Shown here one piece after another: positions 12,345-21,434 of a stretch of DNA of 64,000 bases. How positions within the stretch are numbered: the stretch's first letter is position 1; each line of letters starts with the position of its first letter. The translations under genes were made by a program, and so were the position numbers. The stretch is from Opitutia bacterium. GTDB lineage: Bacteria; Verrucomicrobiota; Verrucomicrobiia; Opitutales; Coraliomargaritaceae. The notes beneath the pieces are model-generated. The model ran no database searches, was not told the DNA's origin, and saw only the letters and a list, made by a program, of their open reading frames with translations. Where the stretch lies: the NCBI GenBank assembly GCA_029252625.1, contig JAQXBA010000129.1, forward strand, positions 1 to 64,000, in the 5' to 3' direction.

Positions 12345-13178
12345 ATGGCAGAAAAGATAGCAGATTCAGCAGAGACAGTGCGGTGGTTTGGTCAGACGGA
12401 TGTTGGGCGTTTTCGCAAGGACAACCAAGATTCATTTCTCTTGTTGGCGGTGGATGGCGAAGGCGTGAAGCGCCTCGGTAAATTCGGCGAAGCGGATCTC
12501 AAGACGCACGATTTCATTTTTGCGGTTAGCGATGGTATGGGCGGCGCCAAGGCGGGTGATTTTGCCAGTCGAATCGCGATTGATAAGATCACCCGATTGT
12601 TGCCGCAGAGTTTCCGTTCCGCGGCTGCGGGTATTGAAATCGGCTTTCAAGATCTTTTAGGTGAGTTGTTTGACCAGATACATACCGAACTCACGCACTT
12701 GGGGTTCAGTTACGAAGAGCTACAAGGTATGGGTGCTACTTTGAGTCTTTGTTGGGTGCGCCCAGGATGGCTTTATTTCGCGCATGTCGGTGATAGTCGC
12801 ATTTATCAGCTACCTAAAGCTGGCGGGATTAATCAAGTGAGCCATGATCACACGCATGTCGGATGGTTGCAGCGAGATGGGCAATTGACCGAAACAGCGG
12901 TGCGTAGCCATCCTGGGCGCAATGCCCTGCAACAAGTTCTTGGTGGGAAAAACCAGAATCTCAGTCCCCAGTTTGGCGCGATCGGCTATGAGTCTGGGGA
13001 TCGTTTTTTAATTTGCTCCGATGGCTTAGTCGAAGGCTTGTTTAATCGTGGAATGGAGCGGATCATTCGAAATCCTGCGCCACATCTTAAAGGCTCACCA
13101 GCCGAGATGTTAGTCACCGAAGCGGTGCAGACAGACGGTAAGGATAATACTACTGCGGTGGTATTTCAGATGGTCTAG
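12345..13178 (+). CDS. PP2C-family serine/threonine protein phosphatase
   Basis: A 277-residue metal-dependent phosphatase, cytoplasmic and without membrane segments. Motifs in order: TDVGRFRKDNQDS, AVSDGMGGAKAGDFAS (first metal aspartate), GMGATLSLCW, FAHVGDSRIY, LICSDGLVEGLF and DGKDNTTAVVF (last metal aspartate). All catalytic aspartates are present. The ATG lies one base after the kinase stop with GGAAAG upstream; the longer frame would begin inside the kinase gene. The arrangement suggests it reverses phosphorylation by the neighbouring mini-kinase or another serine/threonine kinase, possibly linked to nitrogen signalling given the divergent sigma-54 gene (inference). Confidence 0.92.
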   Translation: MAEKIADSAETVRWFGQTDVGRFRKDNQDSFLLLAVDGEGVKRLGKFGEADLKTHDFIFAVSDGMGGAKAGDFASRIAIDKITRLLPQSFRSAAAGIEIGFQDLLGELFDQIHTELTHLGFSYEELQGMGATLSLCWVRPGWLYFAHVGDSRIYQLPKAGGINQVSHDHTHVGWLQRDGQLTETAVRSHPGRNALQQVLGGKNQNLSPQFGAIGYESGDRFLICSDGLVEGLFNRGMERIIRNPAPHLKGSPAEMLVTEAVQTDGKDNTTAVVFQMV

Positions 13179-13210
13179 GCCAAGGCTCGGCCCCTGCAGG
13201 CTCCAAAAGC

Positions 13211-16200
13211 CTAAGCGACTTCAACCCCTGTGGCAGCGCCCTTTCGGTCTTTGGCGATTAGCATATAGATGGAAGGTAGGAAGAGCAGCGTAAATAGGGT
13301 GCCGATTGCCATGCCGCCGACGAGCACGAGGCCGATCGAGTTACGTGCTTCAGCACCTGCACCTGTGACCAGTGTGAGCGGGAAGTGACCCGCAACGGTG
13401 GCTACGGTGGTCATTAAGATCGGGCGTAACCGCACTTCGCTGGCTTCTTGGATCGCATCGAGCTTTGCTTTGCCTTCGCGCTGTAGTTGATTGGCAAATT
13501 CGACGATTAAAATACCGTTCTTAGCGACTAGTCCGACGAGTGTGACTAAGCCAACTTGTGAGTAAATATTTAGCGTAGTCGTCCAGCCATCAGTCCAGAA
13601 GGGCACGTTCGGGCTGAGCATTTTTAAGAAGGTAAAGATTAATGCGCCAAACATTGCCAGCGGCACCGAACCGAGCAGAATGATGAAGGGGTCGCGAAAA
13701 CTGTTGAATTGCGCGGCGAGCACCATGAAGATTAGCACCAGCGCGAGGCAGAACGCGGGCAGGAATTTATTGCCCTCGGTGCGCAGTTGGCGTGACTCGC
13801 CATCGTAGTCGACGCGATAGCCATCGGGCAAGATTTCGGCTGCGGTATCTTCGAGAAACTGGAGACCCTGGTCGAGTGGCCCCATATAGACGCCGCTCAT
13901 TTTGACGGCGTTAAATTGCTGGAAGCGATTGAGTGAGCGTGGTTGCACACTATCTTCGAGCGTAGCGACGGTGCTGAGTTGGATCAGCTTATTTTCAGGG
14001 CCTTTAATATAAATGTCTTGCAGCTGTTCGGCATTTAGGCGTCCGCCCCGTTTGATTTGAGGGATCACTTTATAGCTGCGCCCGTCGATATTGAATCGAT
14101 TCACATAACCGCCGCCAATAAGTGCGCCCAGATCAGCACCGATGGTGCGTTGATCGAGCCCGAGCGAGCTGACCATATCATGATCTATCAAGAATTGAGT
14201 CTGTGGTTGATCGATTTTGGTATCGATAATTGGCGGAAAGGCGAAGCGTCCGCTGGCAATTGCTTTGTCGTGAATTTGTCGCACAAATGTTAGGATCTCT
14301 TTGGGCTCTGCAGTGGAGGCAATAATAAAGTCGACGGGGAAGTCGCTGCCGCCGGGAAGTGCGGCAGGTGTGACGGGAAATATTCGTACTCCAGGGATCG
14401 CGCCGAGCCCCCTTTGAGCTTCTGGTATGATGTCGAAAACCGTGCGTTGGCGCTCGCTCCATGGACTCAGAATCATACCGCTGAAACCACCATTCGGGTA
14501 CGTTAACTGAAAGCTGTAGGCGGTTTCTGAAAAGCTAAAAAATACGTCATTGGCTTTTTCGGTAAAACGGGAGGTTTCTTCGATCGCATAATTGGCTGGC
14601 GCATCGACGATTCCAAAAATGACACCTTGGTCTTCGGTCGGCGCCAGTTCCTTGGGTGAGAGCACGAACATCGGGAGGCACATGAAAGTGAGCACGCCCC
14701 AACAGCAGTAAATAATCCAGCGAGTTTGCAGGCTGGTTCGTAAGATGCCGCCATAGGTATTTCTCAAGCGGTCGAAGCCATTATTAATGATCAGTGCAAG
14801 CCCGGTATGTTCACCGCTCTTGAGGAGCTTGGACGAAATCATCGGGCTGAGGGTCAGGGCCACGATGGTTGATATAATCACAGCACCGCACAGAGTGAGC
14901 GCAAACTCGCGAAACAGCGATCCGGTGAGACCGCCTTGGAACGCGATGGGTAGGTAAACAGCAACCAGTACGAGTGTCGTGGCAATAACTGGTCCGATCA
15001 GTTCGCGCACGCCAAGGAGTGCCGCGTCGATTGGTTTCATGCCCGCTTCAAGGTGGCGTTCGATGTTTTCAACCACAATAATGGCATCATCCACAACAAT
15101 ACCGACCGAGAGCACGACTGCCAGCAATGTGAGCAAATTGATAGAGAAGCCTAACAATTGCATCAGAAAGATCGCGCCGATCAGGGAGATTGGTATGGTA
15201 ATGATCGGCACTAGCACGGTCCGAATTCGGCCCATAAAGCAGAAGATGACCACCATCACGATGATCAAGGTTTCGGCGAGTGTTTTGACGACTTCAAAGA
15301 TCGACTCTTCAATGTAGATGGTCGAGTCGTAGCCGATATTGGCTTGGATGCCCTCGGGGAGCTCGCTTTTAATTACCTCGAGTTCGGCGCGCACGGCGTT
15401 GATCACGTCGACGGTGTTGTCGTTGGGTAGCACGTGCATGCCGATGAAGACGGCCTGCTTGCCGGAGAAGCGTACTTCAGAGCTATAGTCAACGCTGCCG
15501 AGTTCGACTTCGGCGATGTCTTTGATCCGCACGATGGTGTCGCCCTGGTTTAGGATTGCGAGTTGCTCAAATTCTTCGACGGAATTGAGGTCAGTATTGG
15601 TGGTCAGATTGACGTTAACGAGGTTGCCCTTGGTTTGACCGACTGCGGATAGATAGTTGTTGGAGGCAAGGGCTTCGCGAACCTGTGCGGGGTAGATGCC
15701 GAGCGCAGCCATGCGGGCTGAGTCGAGCCAGATACGCATCGCGAAGGTTCGCCCGCCAAGGATCTCGGCTTCTTGCACGCCTTTGATCGATGTGAGGCGA
15801 GGCTGGATGACGCGCACTAAATAGTCGGTGATTTCGTTGGCTTTGAGTATATCGGATGCGAAGGAAAGGTAGGCCGAGGCCCGTTCGCTCTCGGCCGATT
15901 CGACGGTGATAATTGGCACTTCCGCTTCGGGGGGTAGATCACCGCGGACCTGGTCGACTTTTGAACTGATTTCGGCGAGGGCTTTGGTCGAATCAAAGTT
16001 GAGTTCTAGGCGCACCGTGATGGTGGACATGCCGAGCAAACTTTGTGAGGCGATGTAGTTGATGCCGTCTGCTGAGGCGATGGCTCGCTCCAGCGGGGTG
16101 GTGATGAAACCACGTACGAGGTCGGCATCGGCGCCAGTATAAACCGTCGTGATCGTGACCTTGGCGTTTTCGTTGCGCGGGTATTGTCTCACCGTGAGCG

Positions 16201-16297
16201 AGGAAATTGCCTGCAGGCCGGCAATCACGATCACCATGCTGACCACGATTGCTAGCACGGGGCGCTTAATGAATATATCGGTAAAGGCTGTCTTCAT
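13211..16297 (-). CDS. RND efflux permease (HAE1/AcrB-like)
   Basis: Inner-membrane proton antiporter subunit of a tripartite efflux pump, 1,028 residues, as usual for the family. It shows the N-terminal FIKRPVLAIVVSMVIV membrane segment, two large periplasmic loops and twelve predicted helices. The proton-relay aspartates are in SVGIVVDDAIIVVENIERHLE, and the C-terminal half has QVGLVTLVGLVAKNGILIVEFANQL. Its adaptor gene lies 40 bases upstream in the same direction, forming a two-gene operon without an outer-membrane factor, so it probably borrows a TolC-like channel. Substrate cannot be told from sequence. Confidence 0.94.
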   Translation of the reverse strand: MKTAFTDIFIKRPVLAIVVSMVIVIAGLQAISSLTVRQYPRNENAKVTITTVYTGADADLVRGFITTPLERAIASADGINYIASQSLLGMSTITVRLELNFDSTKALAEISSKVDQVRGDLPPEAEVPIITVESAESERASAYLSFASDILKANEITDYLVRVIQPRLTSIKGVQEAEILGGRTFAMRIWLDSARMAALGIYPAQVREALASNNYLSAVGQTKGNLVNVNLTTNTDLNSVEEFEQLAILNQGDTIVRIKDIAEVELGSVDYSSEVRFSGKQAVFIGMHVLPNDNTVDVINAVRAELEVIKSELPEGIQANIGYDSTIYIEESIFEVVKTLAETLIIVMVVIFCFMGRIRTVLVPIITIPISLIGAIFLMQLLGFSINLLTLLAVVLSVGIVVDDAIIVVENIERHLEAGMKPIDAALLGVRELIGPVIATTLVLVAVYLPIAFQGGLTGSLFREFALTLCGAVIISTIVALTLSPMISSKLLKSGEHTGLALIINNGFDRLRNTYGGILRTSLQTRWIIYCCWGVLTFMCLPMFVLSPKELAPTEDQGVIFGIVDAPANYAIEETSRFTEKANDVFFSFSETAYSFQLTYPNGGFSGMILSPWSERQRTVFDIIPEAQRGLGAIPGVRIFPVTPAALPGGSDFPVDFIIASTAEPKEILTFVRQIHDKAIASGRFAFPPIIDTKIDQPQTQFLIDHDMVSSLGLDQRTIGADLGALIGGGYVNRFNIDGRSYKVIPQIKRGGRLNAEQLQDIYIKGPENKLIQLSTVATLEDSVQPRSLNRFQQFNAVKMSGVYMGPLDQGLQFLEDTAAEILPDGYRVDYDGESRQLRTEGNKFLPAFCLALVLIFMVLAAQFNSFRDPFIILLGSVPLAMFGALIFTFLKMLSPNVPFWTDGWTTTLNIYSQVGLVTLVGLVAKNGILIVEFANQLQREGKAKLDAIQEASEVRLRPILMTTVATVAGHFPLTLVTGAGAEARNSIGLVLVGGMAIGTLFTLLFLPSIYMLIAKDRKGAATGVEVA

Positions 16298-16337
16298 AGC
16301 TCACTCAAAATTAGTGGTCGTTGTAGTACGAAGCCGA

Positions 16338-17477
16338 TTAAGAATTCTTCGGATTCGGTGCTAGTTCCGGGGTGGGAGCCAACTCGTTATTAATCTTGAT
16401 CGACATACCGTTGTTGAGTTTGAAAGCACCGGCCGAGACGACCTCGTCGCCTTCTTGAAGCCCGTCTAGTATGCTGACAAAATCACCACTGCGCTTGCCG
16501 ATACGAATAAATGATTGCTTAACGATAGTTGTCTCTAGGCCAGACACTTCGTCAGTGGCGGTGGCCACTTTGAAAATTGAATTTCCATATGGCGCATAGA
16601 CGATCGAAGTAGCCGGTACGACCAGCAGGTCATTTTTATTCGGTAAGATGACGGTGACTTTGACAAATAAGCCAGGGCGAAGACGTTCATCTTGGTTTTT
16701 TAGCGTTCCTTGGAGTTTGACAGTGCGAGTCACTGGGTCGATCTGCGGACTAATTGCGGTCACACTTCCTTCGAATGTTTGCCCGGGATAGACGTCGCTC
16801 TGAAGTGTAACTTTCATACCAGTAGCAACTCGAGCAATAGCCTTCTGGGGAAGAGTGAAGTTGACGAACACCTGATCATAGGATTGCAGAGCAACGACAG
16901 GAGCGCCCGGTGCCAGATACTGACCGAGATTGACCTGACGTATGCCCACTTGACCGCAGAAAGGAGCGCGGATGGTCTTACGCTCAATGATCGCTTCTAG
17001 GTTTTTCATTTGTGCGGTGGCTGTATCAAAGTCGGCTTGTGCGCGATCTAACTGTGATTGCGCGATCGAGTCTGTACCGCGCAAGCGTTTGGCACGAACC
17101 AACTCAACTTCGGCGAGATGCGTGCTCGCCTTGTAGGAGATCAGTAGTGCCGATTCGACTGTAACATCCAGTTGAACCAAAACCGCGCCCGCCTCGACAT
17201 CTTGACCGTTTTTAAAATTAATCGCACTCACCACGCCAGCGACTTCTGCATCGAGCCGCACGCCCTTGTCTGGCTCGATTGAGCCGATCGATTGGACACT
17301 ATCGACCCAAGATTGGCGTTCCGCGATGAAGGTCGAAACGCTTTCGGGTATCGGGCCCATCTGTTTGCCAGCAGCTATCATCGCTTCGAATGAGAGCTTC
17401 TTAGTGCCGACGAGAAACAGAAGGACGAGAACGAGTGCCCCAAATATGCAAATTCCAAAGAGTTTTTTCTTAATCAT
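16338..17477 (-). CDS. RND efflux periplasmic adaptor (membrane fusion protein)
   Basis: A 379-residue periplasmic adaptor that joins the RND permease to an outer-membrane channel. An N-terminal membrane anchor (residues about 5-25) is followed by a biotinyl-lipoyl-like hairpin (GVVSAINFKNGQDVEAGAVL). Next come a short coiled-coil hairpin with alternating Ala/Glu/Arg, then beta-barrel segments (VTLQSDVYPGQTFEGSV) and a C-terminal membrane-proximal domain. No lipobox is seen. It is first in the operon with the permease. Confidence 0.92.
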   Translation of the reverse strand: MIKKKLFGICIFGALVLVLLFLVGTKKLSFEAMIAAGKQMGPIPESVSTFIAERQSWVDSVQSIGSIEPDKGVRLDAEVAGVVSAINFKNGQDVEAGAVLVQLDVTVESALLISYKASTHLAEVELVRAKRLRGTDSIAQSQLDRAQADFDTATAQMKNLEAIIERKTIRAPFCGQVGIRQVNLGQYLAPGAPVVALQSYDQVFVNFTLPQKAIARVATGMKVTLQSDVYPGQTFEGSVTAISPQIDPVTRTVKLQGTLKNQDERLRPGLFVKVTVILPNKNDLLVVPATSIVYAPYGNSIFKVATATDEVSGLETTIVKQSFIRIGKRSGDFVSILDGLQEGDEVVSAGAFKLNNGMSIKINNELAPTPELAPNPKNS

Positions 17478-17632
17478 AATACGCAGTTATTCAGTGAGAT
17501 GACGCTTTTTTTAGCAAATATCGTCGTATTAGGAAGTCAATTTAGCTAAAGACAAACCCTAGTTTGAATTTTGCTTAAAACAGGTACTTTTTAGGGGAAA
17601 TGCAGTTGAAGTGAGAAAATAAAAAAAACCGG

Positions 17633-17661
17633 TTGACGAGTGCCGAACGCGAACACTTAAT
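17633..17661 (+). promoter_or_regulatory. Promoter of tRNA-Phe
   Basis: TTGACG (-35), 17 bases, CTTAAT (-10). The predicted start is about 10 bases before the mature tRNA 5' end. Confidence 0.6.
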
Positions 17662-17678
17662 GCCGCCTTTCTAAGTAC

Positions 17679-17754
<76 letters not shown>

Positions 17755-17761
17755 CTTAACA

Positions 17762-17794
17762 AAGCCCTAAGCAGCCACAGCTTGGGGCTTTTTT
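17762..17794 (+). terminator. Terminator of tRNA-Phe
   Basis: AAGCCCTAAGC pairs with GCTTGGGGCTT across a 7-base loop and is followed by T residues. Confidence 0.85.
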
Positions 17795-18090
17795 GTGGAT
17801 GGCCGTTACGATTGTTCCGCAATCCTGCGCAGCTGCGCCCGCGAGTCGTTGATATTTTGCGCTTCACCCAACACCTATGAGCTGCGTACTTAATCTCATG
17901 GGTGATATGAGACCACTGAGATTTTAATGATTAAATTCAGCTGGCTGAGTAACTTCGATTATATGACGGAGAGTAGTGGCGGTCGCAGGTAAACGCAAGT
18001 GGCGCTGCCGTCAGTGGTTCCTTGCCGTGAAATATAAATCATGACTCACTGAGGTGAGTCTTACCTATGGATATTTGTTAATGTGCTGGT
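17795..18090. other. Gene-free gap before the Ski2-like helicase
   Basis: No credible reading frame. It holds a 12-bp palindrome GCGCAGCTGCGC (17827-17838) and a hairpin GACTCAC-TGAG-GTGAGTC (18043-18060). The latter lies 30 bases past the helicase stop and may help end that minus-strand transcript, although no U-run follows. Confidence 0.5.
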
Positions 18091-20631
18091 TTACTCCGCG
18101 ATAGAGTGGATCCGAGTCGGAACGATTGTCATGGTGTTGTGCTCTTTGGCTTGTTGTATTGAAAGTTCAAATACAATTTGAAAATCGTTGAGCGCTGCAG
18201 GGTCGACTAGGGTTTGCTCGATTGTCCAGGTTTGGCGGTCGTCGGATTCGGTGATCGTGGTGTTGCCTTTGTTGCGGGCTTCGGGGTCGAGGCGGATCCA
18301 GTCGTGGGTCTCGTAGTAGGCGTCCATGGTGTTGCCGAGCTCGGTGTATTTCCATTTGGCTTCGGGGTACATTTGGTTAAGCGGGAAGGTCTCGTCGATT
18401 TCTTTGTATTCCTTGTTGGCGAGCATGCGTAGGAAGCGGAATATTTCGTTGCGGACTTGGCGGGTGAAGGCTTCGCGGTCGCGAGTGATGTCGGTTGGCC
18501 CTTTCGGGGCGGGCATCGTTTCGTCGGTGTTGGGCTTATGGTTGGGGTCTTTGAGGGTTTCCCATTCATCGAGCAGGCTGGAGTCGGTGATGCGTAGCAG
18601 TGTCTCGATGTAGGTGATCATCTCATCGACGGCCTCTGTTTTGAAAGCCGGGGGGATGGTGTTGGAGAGCACGCGATAAACGTTGGTCAAGTGGCGCAGT
18701 AGGAGCCCTTCGGCGCGCATCAGCCCATAATTTTTAATGTAGTCGGCGAAGCTACTGTAGCGCTCGAACATCTCGCGGGCGATGGACTTGGGCTTGATGT
18801 TTTCGGAGCCTATCCAGGGGTGCTCGGCGGCGAATGTGTTAAAGGTCTCGTAGATGAAGTCGCCCTCGGGCTTATGGTATTCGATCTTTTCGAGCTCTTC
18901 CATGCGTTGGTCGTATTCGACGCCGGCGGCTTTCATCTCGACAAATTTGTCGTTCTTTAATTTGTCGACTTGCTTGCGTAGAATGATGTCGGGGTTTTCG
19001 AGGATCGATTCGGTGAGGCTAAGTAGTTTGAGCTCGTAGCCCTCGGCGGTGGTGTCGAGCAGGCTAAGTGTGTCGATGCAGTAGAGCGCGAGGGTTTGGT
19101 TGAGCGAGAAGTCGTCTTGTAGCTCAACGTTAAGGGTGATTTTTTGCTCGGAGCCTTTGGGTTGAATCTCGATAATACTGCGGTCAACGAGTGCCCGAAA
19201 CAGCTGGAAGGATTGCTTGCGCATGGCCTTCTTGGAGCCGTCGTTGTTGTGGCAGTCGTTGATCAAGGCACGCATCGCTGTACAGCCTTCGCCTTTGCGA
19301 CCAAGGACGTTGAGCAACATGCCGTGTGATACTTTAAAGCTGGATTTGAGTGGTTCGGCAGGGGCGGTTTGCAAGCGGGTAAAAGTTTGCTCGTCCCAAT
19401 GCACGTAGCCGCGCTCGGGGGGCTTGCGCTTGACGAGTTTTTTTTTCTTTTTCGGATCGCCGGCGGCTTTGGCTTCGAGGCGCTTGTTATCGATGACGTG
19501 CTCGGGCGCCATGCACACGACGTAGCCGTGGTCGTCGAACCCTTTGCGGCCTGCGCGTCCGCTGATTTGGTGGAAGTCGCGGGCGGTGAGGATGCCTGTT
19601 TTGACGCCACCGTATTTGCAGAGTTGAGTAAAGAGTACGGTACGAATTGGCACGTTGACGCCAACGCCGAGGGTGTCGGTGCCGCAAATGACTTTGAGCA
19701 GGCCTTGTTGGGCGAGCTTTTCGATCAACAAGCGGTATTTAGGAAGAAGGCCGGCGTGGTGTAGGCCGATGCCGCTTCGCAGCAGCTTTTTAATCTCTTT
19801 GCCAAAGGGGCTGGTGAAGGCGACGTCTTGCAGCTCTTTGCTGATCTGTGCCTTTTCGTCTTTGCTGCAGACGTTGAGACTGAGGATGCTTTGCGCGGTC
19901 TCGGATGCGGAGCGTTGAGTGAAGTGTACAATGTAGACGGGAAACTTGTTGGCTGCTTGGAGTTTTTCTAATGTATCGGTGAGTGTGTCTTCGGCATAAG
20001 TGAATTCGAGCGGTACGGGGCGCTCGGTGCTGGAGACGGTGACGCACTCATTGCCAGTCACGCGTTCGAGCTCGCGCTCAAAGAAGCGGGTTTCGCCGAG
20101 GGTGGCGGAGATGAGCAGAAAGCGCGACTGTGGGAGGGTGAGGAGAGGGGCTTGCCAGGCGCCGCCGCGTTCGAGGTCGGAATAGTAGTGAAATTCGTCC
20201 ATGATGACGTCGTGGACTTTTGCCTGGTCACCGTCGCGCAGGGCGATGTTGGCAAGGATCTCGGCGGTGCAGCAAAGGATGGGAGCGCCGCGGTTGACGC
20301 TGGCGTCGCCCGTCATCATGCCGACATTTTCGGGGCCGAAGTCGCGGCAGAGCGAGAGGAACTTTTCATTGACGAGCGCCTTGATCGGACAGGTGTAGAC
20401 GGATTGGCGACCTTGAGAGGCGGAGAGGAAATGGAGCGCCGCGGCGACGAGTGATTTGCCTGAACCGGTGGGGGTGTTGAGGATGACGTTTTTGCCGGAG
20501 AAGACTTCGAGGATGGCTTCTTCTTGCGCGGGGTAGAGTTCGATGCCCTTGGCCAATGCATACTCAAGAAAGTGCTCCATGAGGGCATCGGGGTCGGTAA
20601 CGCTGGTAAGCGGCTTGAGCGGGAAATCCAT
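18091..20631 (-). CDS. Ski2-like DEAD/DEAH-box helicase with C-terminal DUF3516-type region
   Basis: An 846-residue superfamily 2 helicase, probably RNA-directed. Walker A is [18 protein letters not shown] near residue 50; Walker B is MDEFHYYSD, followed by LLISATLGE (motif III). In the second RecA domain [10 protein letters not shown] and [17 protein letters not shown] (motif VI) are Ski2/Mtr4-like. The long alpha-helical C-terminal half (after residue 500) resembles the DUF3516 region of bacterial Ski2-like helicases. I chose the start MDFPLKP; the longer frame adds 63 residues of degenerate Ser/Pro/Leu repeats from non-coding DNA. Transcribed alone, divergent from the YchJ-type gene. Physiological RNA target unknown. 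Confidence 0.85.
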   Translation of the reverse strand: MDFPLKPLTSVTDPDALMEHFLEYALAKGIELYPAQEEAILEVFSGKNVILNTPTGSGKSLVAAALHFLSASQGRQSVYTCPIKALVNEKFLSLCRDFGPENVGMMTGDASVNRGAPILCCTAEILANIALRDGDQAKVHDVIMDEFHYYSDLERGGAWQAPLLTLPQSRFLLISATLGETRFFERELERVTGNECVTVSSTERPVPLEFTYAEDTLTDTLEKLQAANKFPVYIVHFTQRSASETAQSILSLNVCSKDEKAQISKELQDVAFTSPFGKEIKKLLRSGIGLHHAGLLPKYRLLIEKLAQQGLLKVICGTDTLGVGVNVPIRTVLFTQLCKYGGVKTGILTARDFHQISGRAGRKGFDDHGYVVCMAPEHVIDNKRLEAKAAGDPKKKKKLVKRKPPERGYVHWDEQTFTRLQTAPAEPLKSSFKVSHGMLLNVLGRKGEGCTAMRALINDCHNNDGSKKAMRKQSFQLFRALVDRSIIEIQPKGSEQKITLNVELQDDFSLNQTLALYCIDTLSLLDTTAEGYELKLLSLTESILENPDIILRKQVDKLKNDKFVEMKAAGVEYDQRMEELEKIEYHKPEGDFIYETFNTFAAEHPWIGSENIKPKSIAREMFERYSSFADYIKNYGLMRAEGLLLRHLTNVYRVLSNTIPPAFKTEAVDEMITYIETLLRITDSSLLDEWETLKDPNHKPNTDETMPAPKGPTDITRDREAFTRQVRNEIFRFLRMLANKEYKEIDETFPLNQMYPEAKWKYTELGNTMDAYYETHDWIRLDPEARNKGNTTITESDDRQTWTIEQTLVDPAALNDFQIVFELSIQQAKEHNTMTIVPTRIHSIAE

Positions 20632-20800
20632 TTGTAAAAGAGGCTTGAGGCTTGGGAGAGGAGGGCTGAGCGCTAAGATTTTAGGGCTGAGACTTGGGTA
20701 TAGGGAAGCATTTAGCTTGGACAGTCGAGTGCAAGTGTCAGTTGTAGTGAAGCTGAAATTAGGACTTAGCTTTGGGTATGGGCAGGGTCTTTTGGATATA
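20632..20800. repeat. Degenerate G/T-rich repeat tract upstream of helicase
   Basis: Imperfect repeats of GGGCTGAG, CTTGGGTATAGGG and AGCTTTGGGTATGGG fill the helicase leader. A related GAGCTGAGACTTG occurs again at 21281-21294. Read on the minus strand the tract gives only low-complexity Ser/Pro/Leu, which argues that it is not coding. Confidence 0.4.
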
Positions 20801-20871
20801 GTAAACAATGCTGCTGTCACTTTACCAGATTGGTGGTTTCAATCTGGGCTCGGTTGCTTAGCGTGCGCTGT

Positions 20872-21282
20872 ATGACTGATAGAAAGACTTCGTGCGCCTG
20901 CGGAAGTGGTGCGAACTATGCCGATTGCTGTGAGCTCTTTCACGCTGGTGCGGAGAAGGCTTCGACCGCCGAGGCATTGATGCGTTCACGCTACTGCGCA
21001 TATGTGCGTGGGCAGATCGATTACTTAGTGGACACGACATTGGCTACAGTGCGTACCACGGACTTGTGGGTGAATTATAAATCTACTGCCGACTCGATTC
21101 AGTGGATTGGTTTAAAAGTGATGAGCGCCTCGCAGGGCGGTGCGGAGGACAAGACCGGTAAGGTCGAATTTAAGGCGATTTATATACAGGATGGTAAGCA
21201 GGCGATCCACCACGAGTGTTCGCGCTTTCGTCGTAGCGGTGGCAACTGGTATTATGTGGACGGCGTGATGGAAGCGACGTGA
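20872..21282 (+). CDS. YchJ-family SEC-C motif protein
   Basis: A 136-residue cytoplasmic protein with an N-terminal SEC-C-like zinc motif (CACGSGANYADCCELFH) followed by the YchJ NTF2-like domain (TAEALMRSRYCAYVRG, then IHHECSRFRRSGGNWYYVDG). The motif Cx1Cx8CC binds zinc in SecA and its relatives. The function of YchJ-type proteins is not established. I chose the ATG giving MTDRKTSCACG; an earlier start would add an unrelated hydrophobic stretch that overlaps the helicase leader region. No operon partner. Confidence 0.9.
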   Translation: MTDRKTSCACGSGANYADCCELFHAGAEKASTAEALMRSRYCAYVRGQIDYLVDTTLATVRTTDLWVNYKSTADSIQWIGLKVMSASQGGAEDKTGKVEFKAIYIQDGKQAIHHECSRFRRSGGNWYYVDGVMEAT

Positions 21283-21434
21283 GAGCTGAGACTTGACGAC
21301 TGAGGGAGAACCGCGAAAGGCCTCGTTTTCTGTCCAGGAAAGCGGATCTGGTGCTATTTTAATGCTTGTTGAGTAAAAGATTTGCCTAGTCCTAGTCGTC
21401 GGGATTTCGTAGTTTTTTTAATCGTCTTAAGTTC

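Noticed and set aside
13211-17477. A dedicated resistance island around the RND pump
   Set aside because: Only permease and adaptor are present, with no regulator, outer-membrane channel or mobility genes and no change in base composition.
18043-18060. GACTCAC/GTGAGTC hairpin as a helicase terminator
   Set aside because: Good stem, but no U-run follows on the minus strand; kept only as a note in the gap entry.
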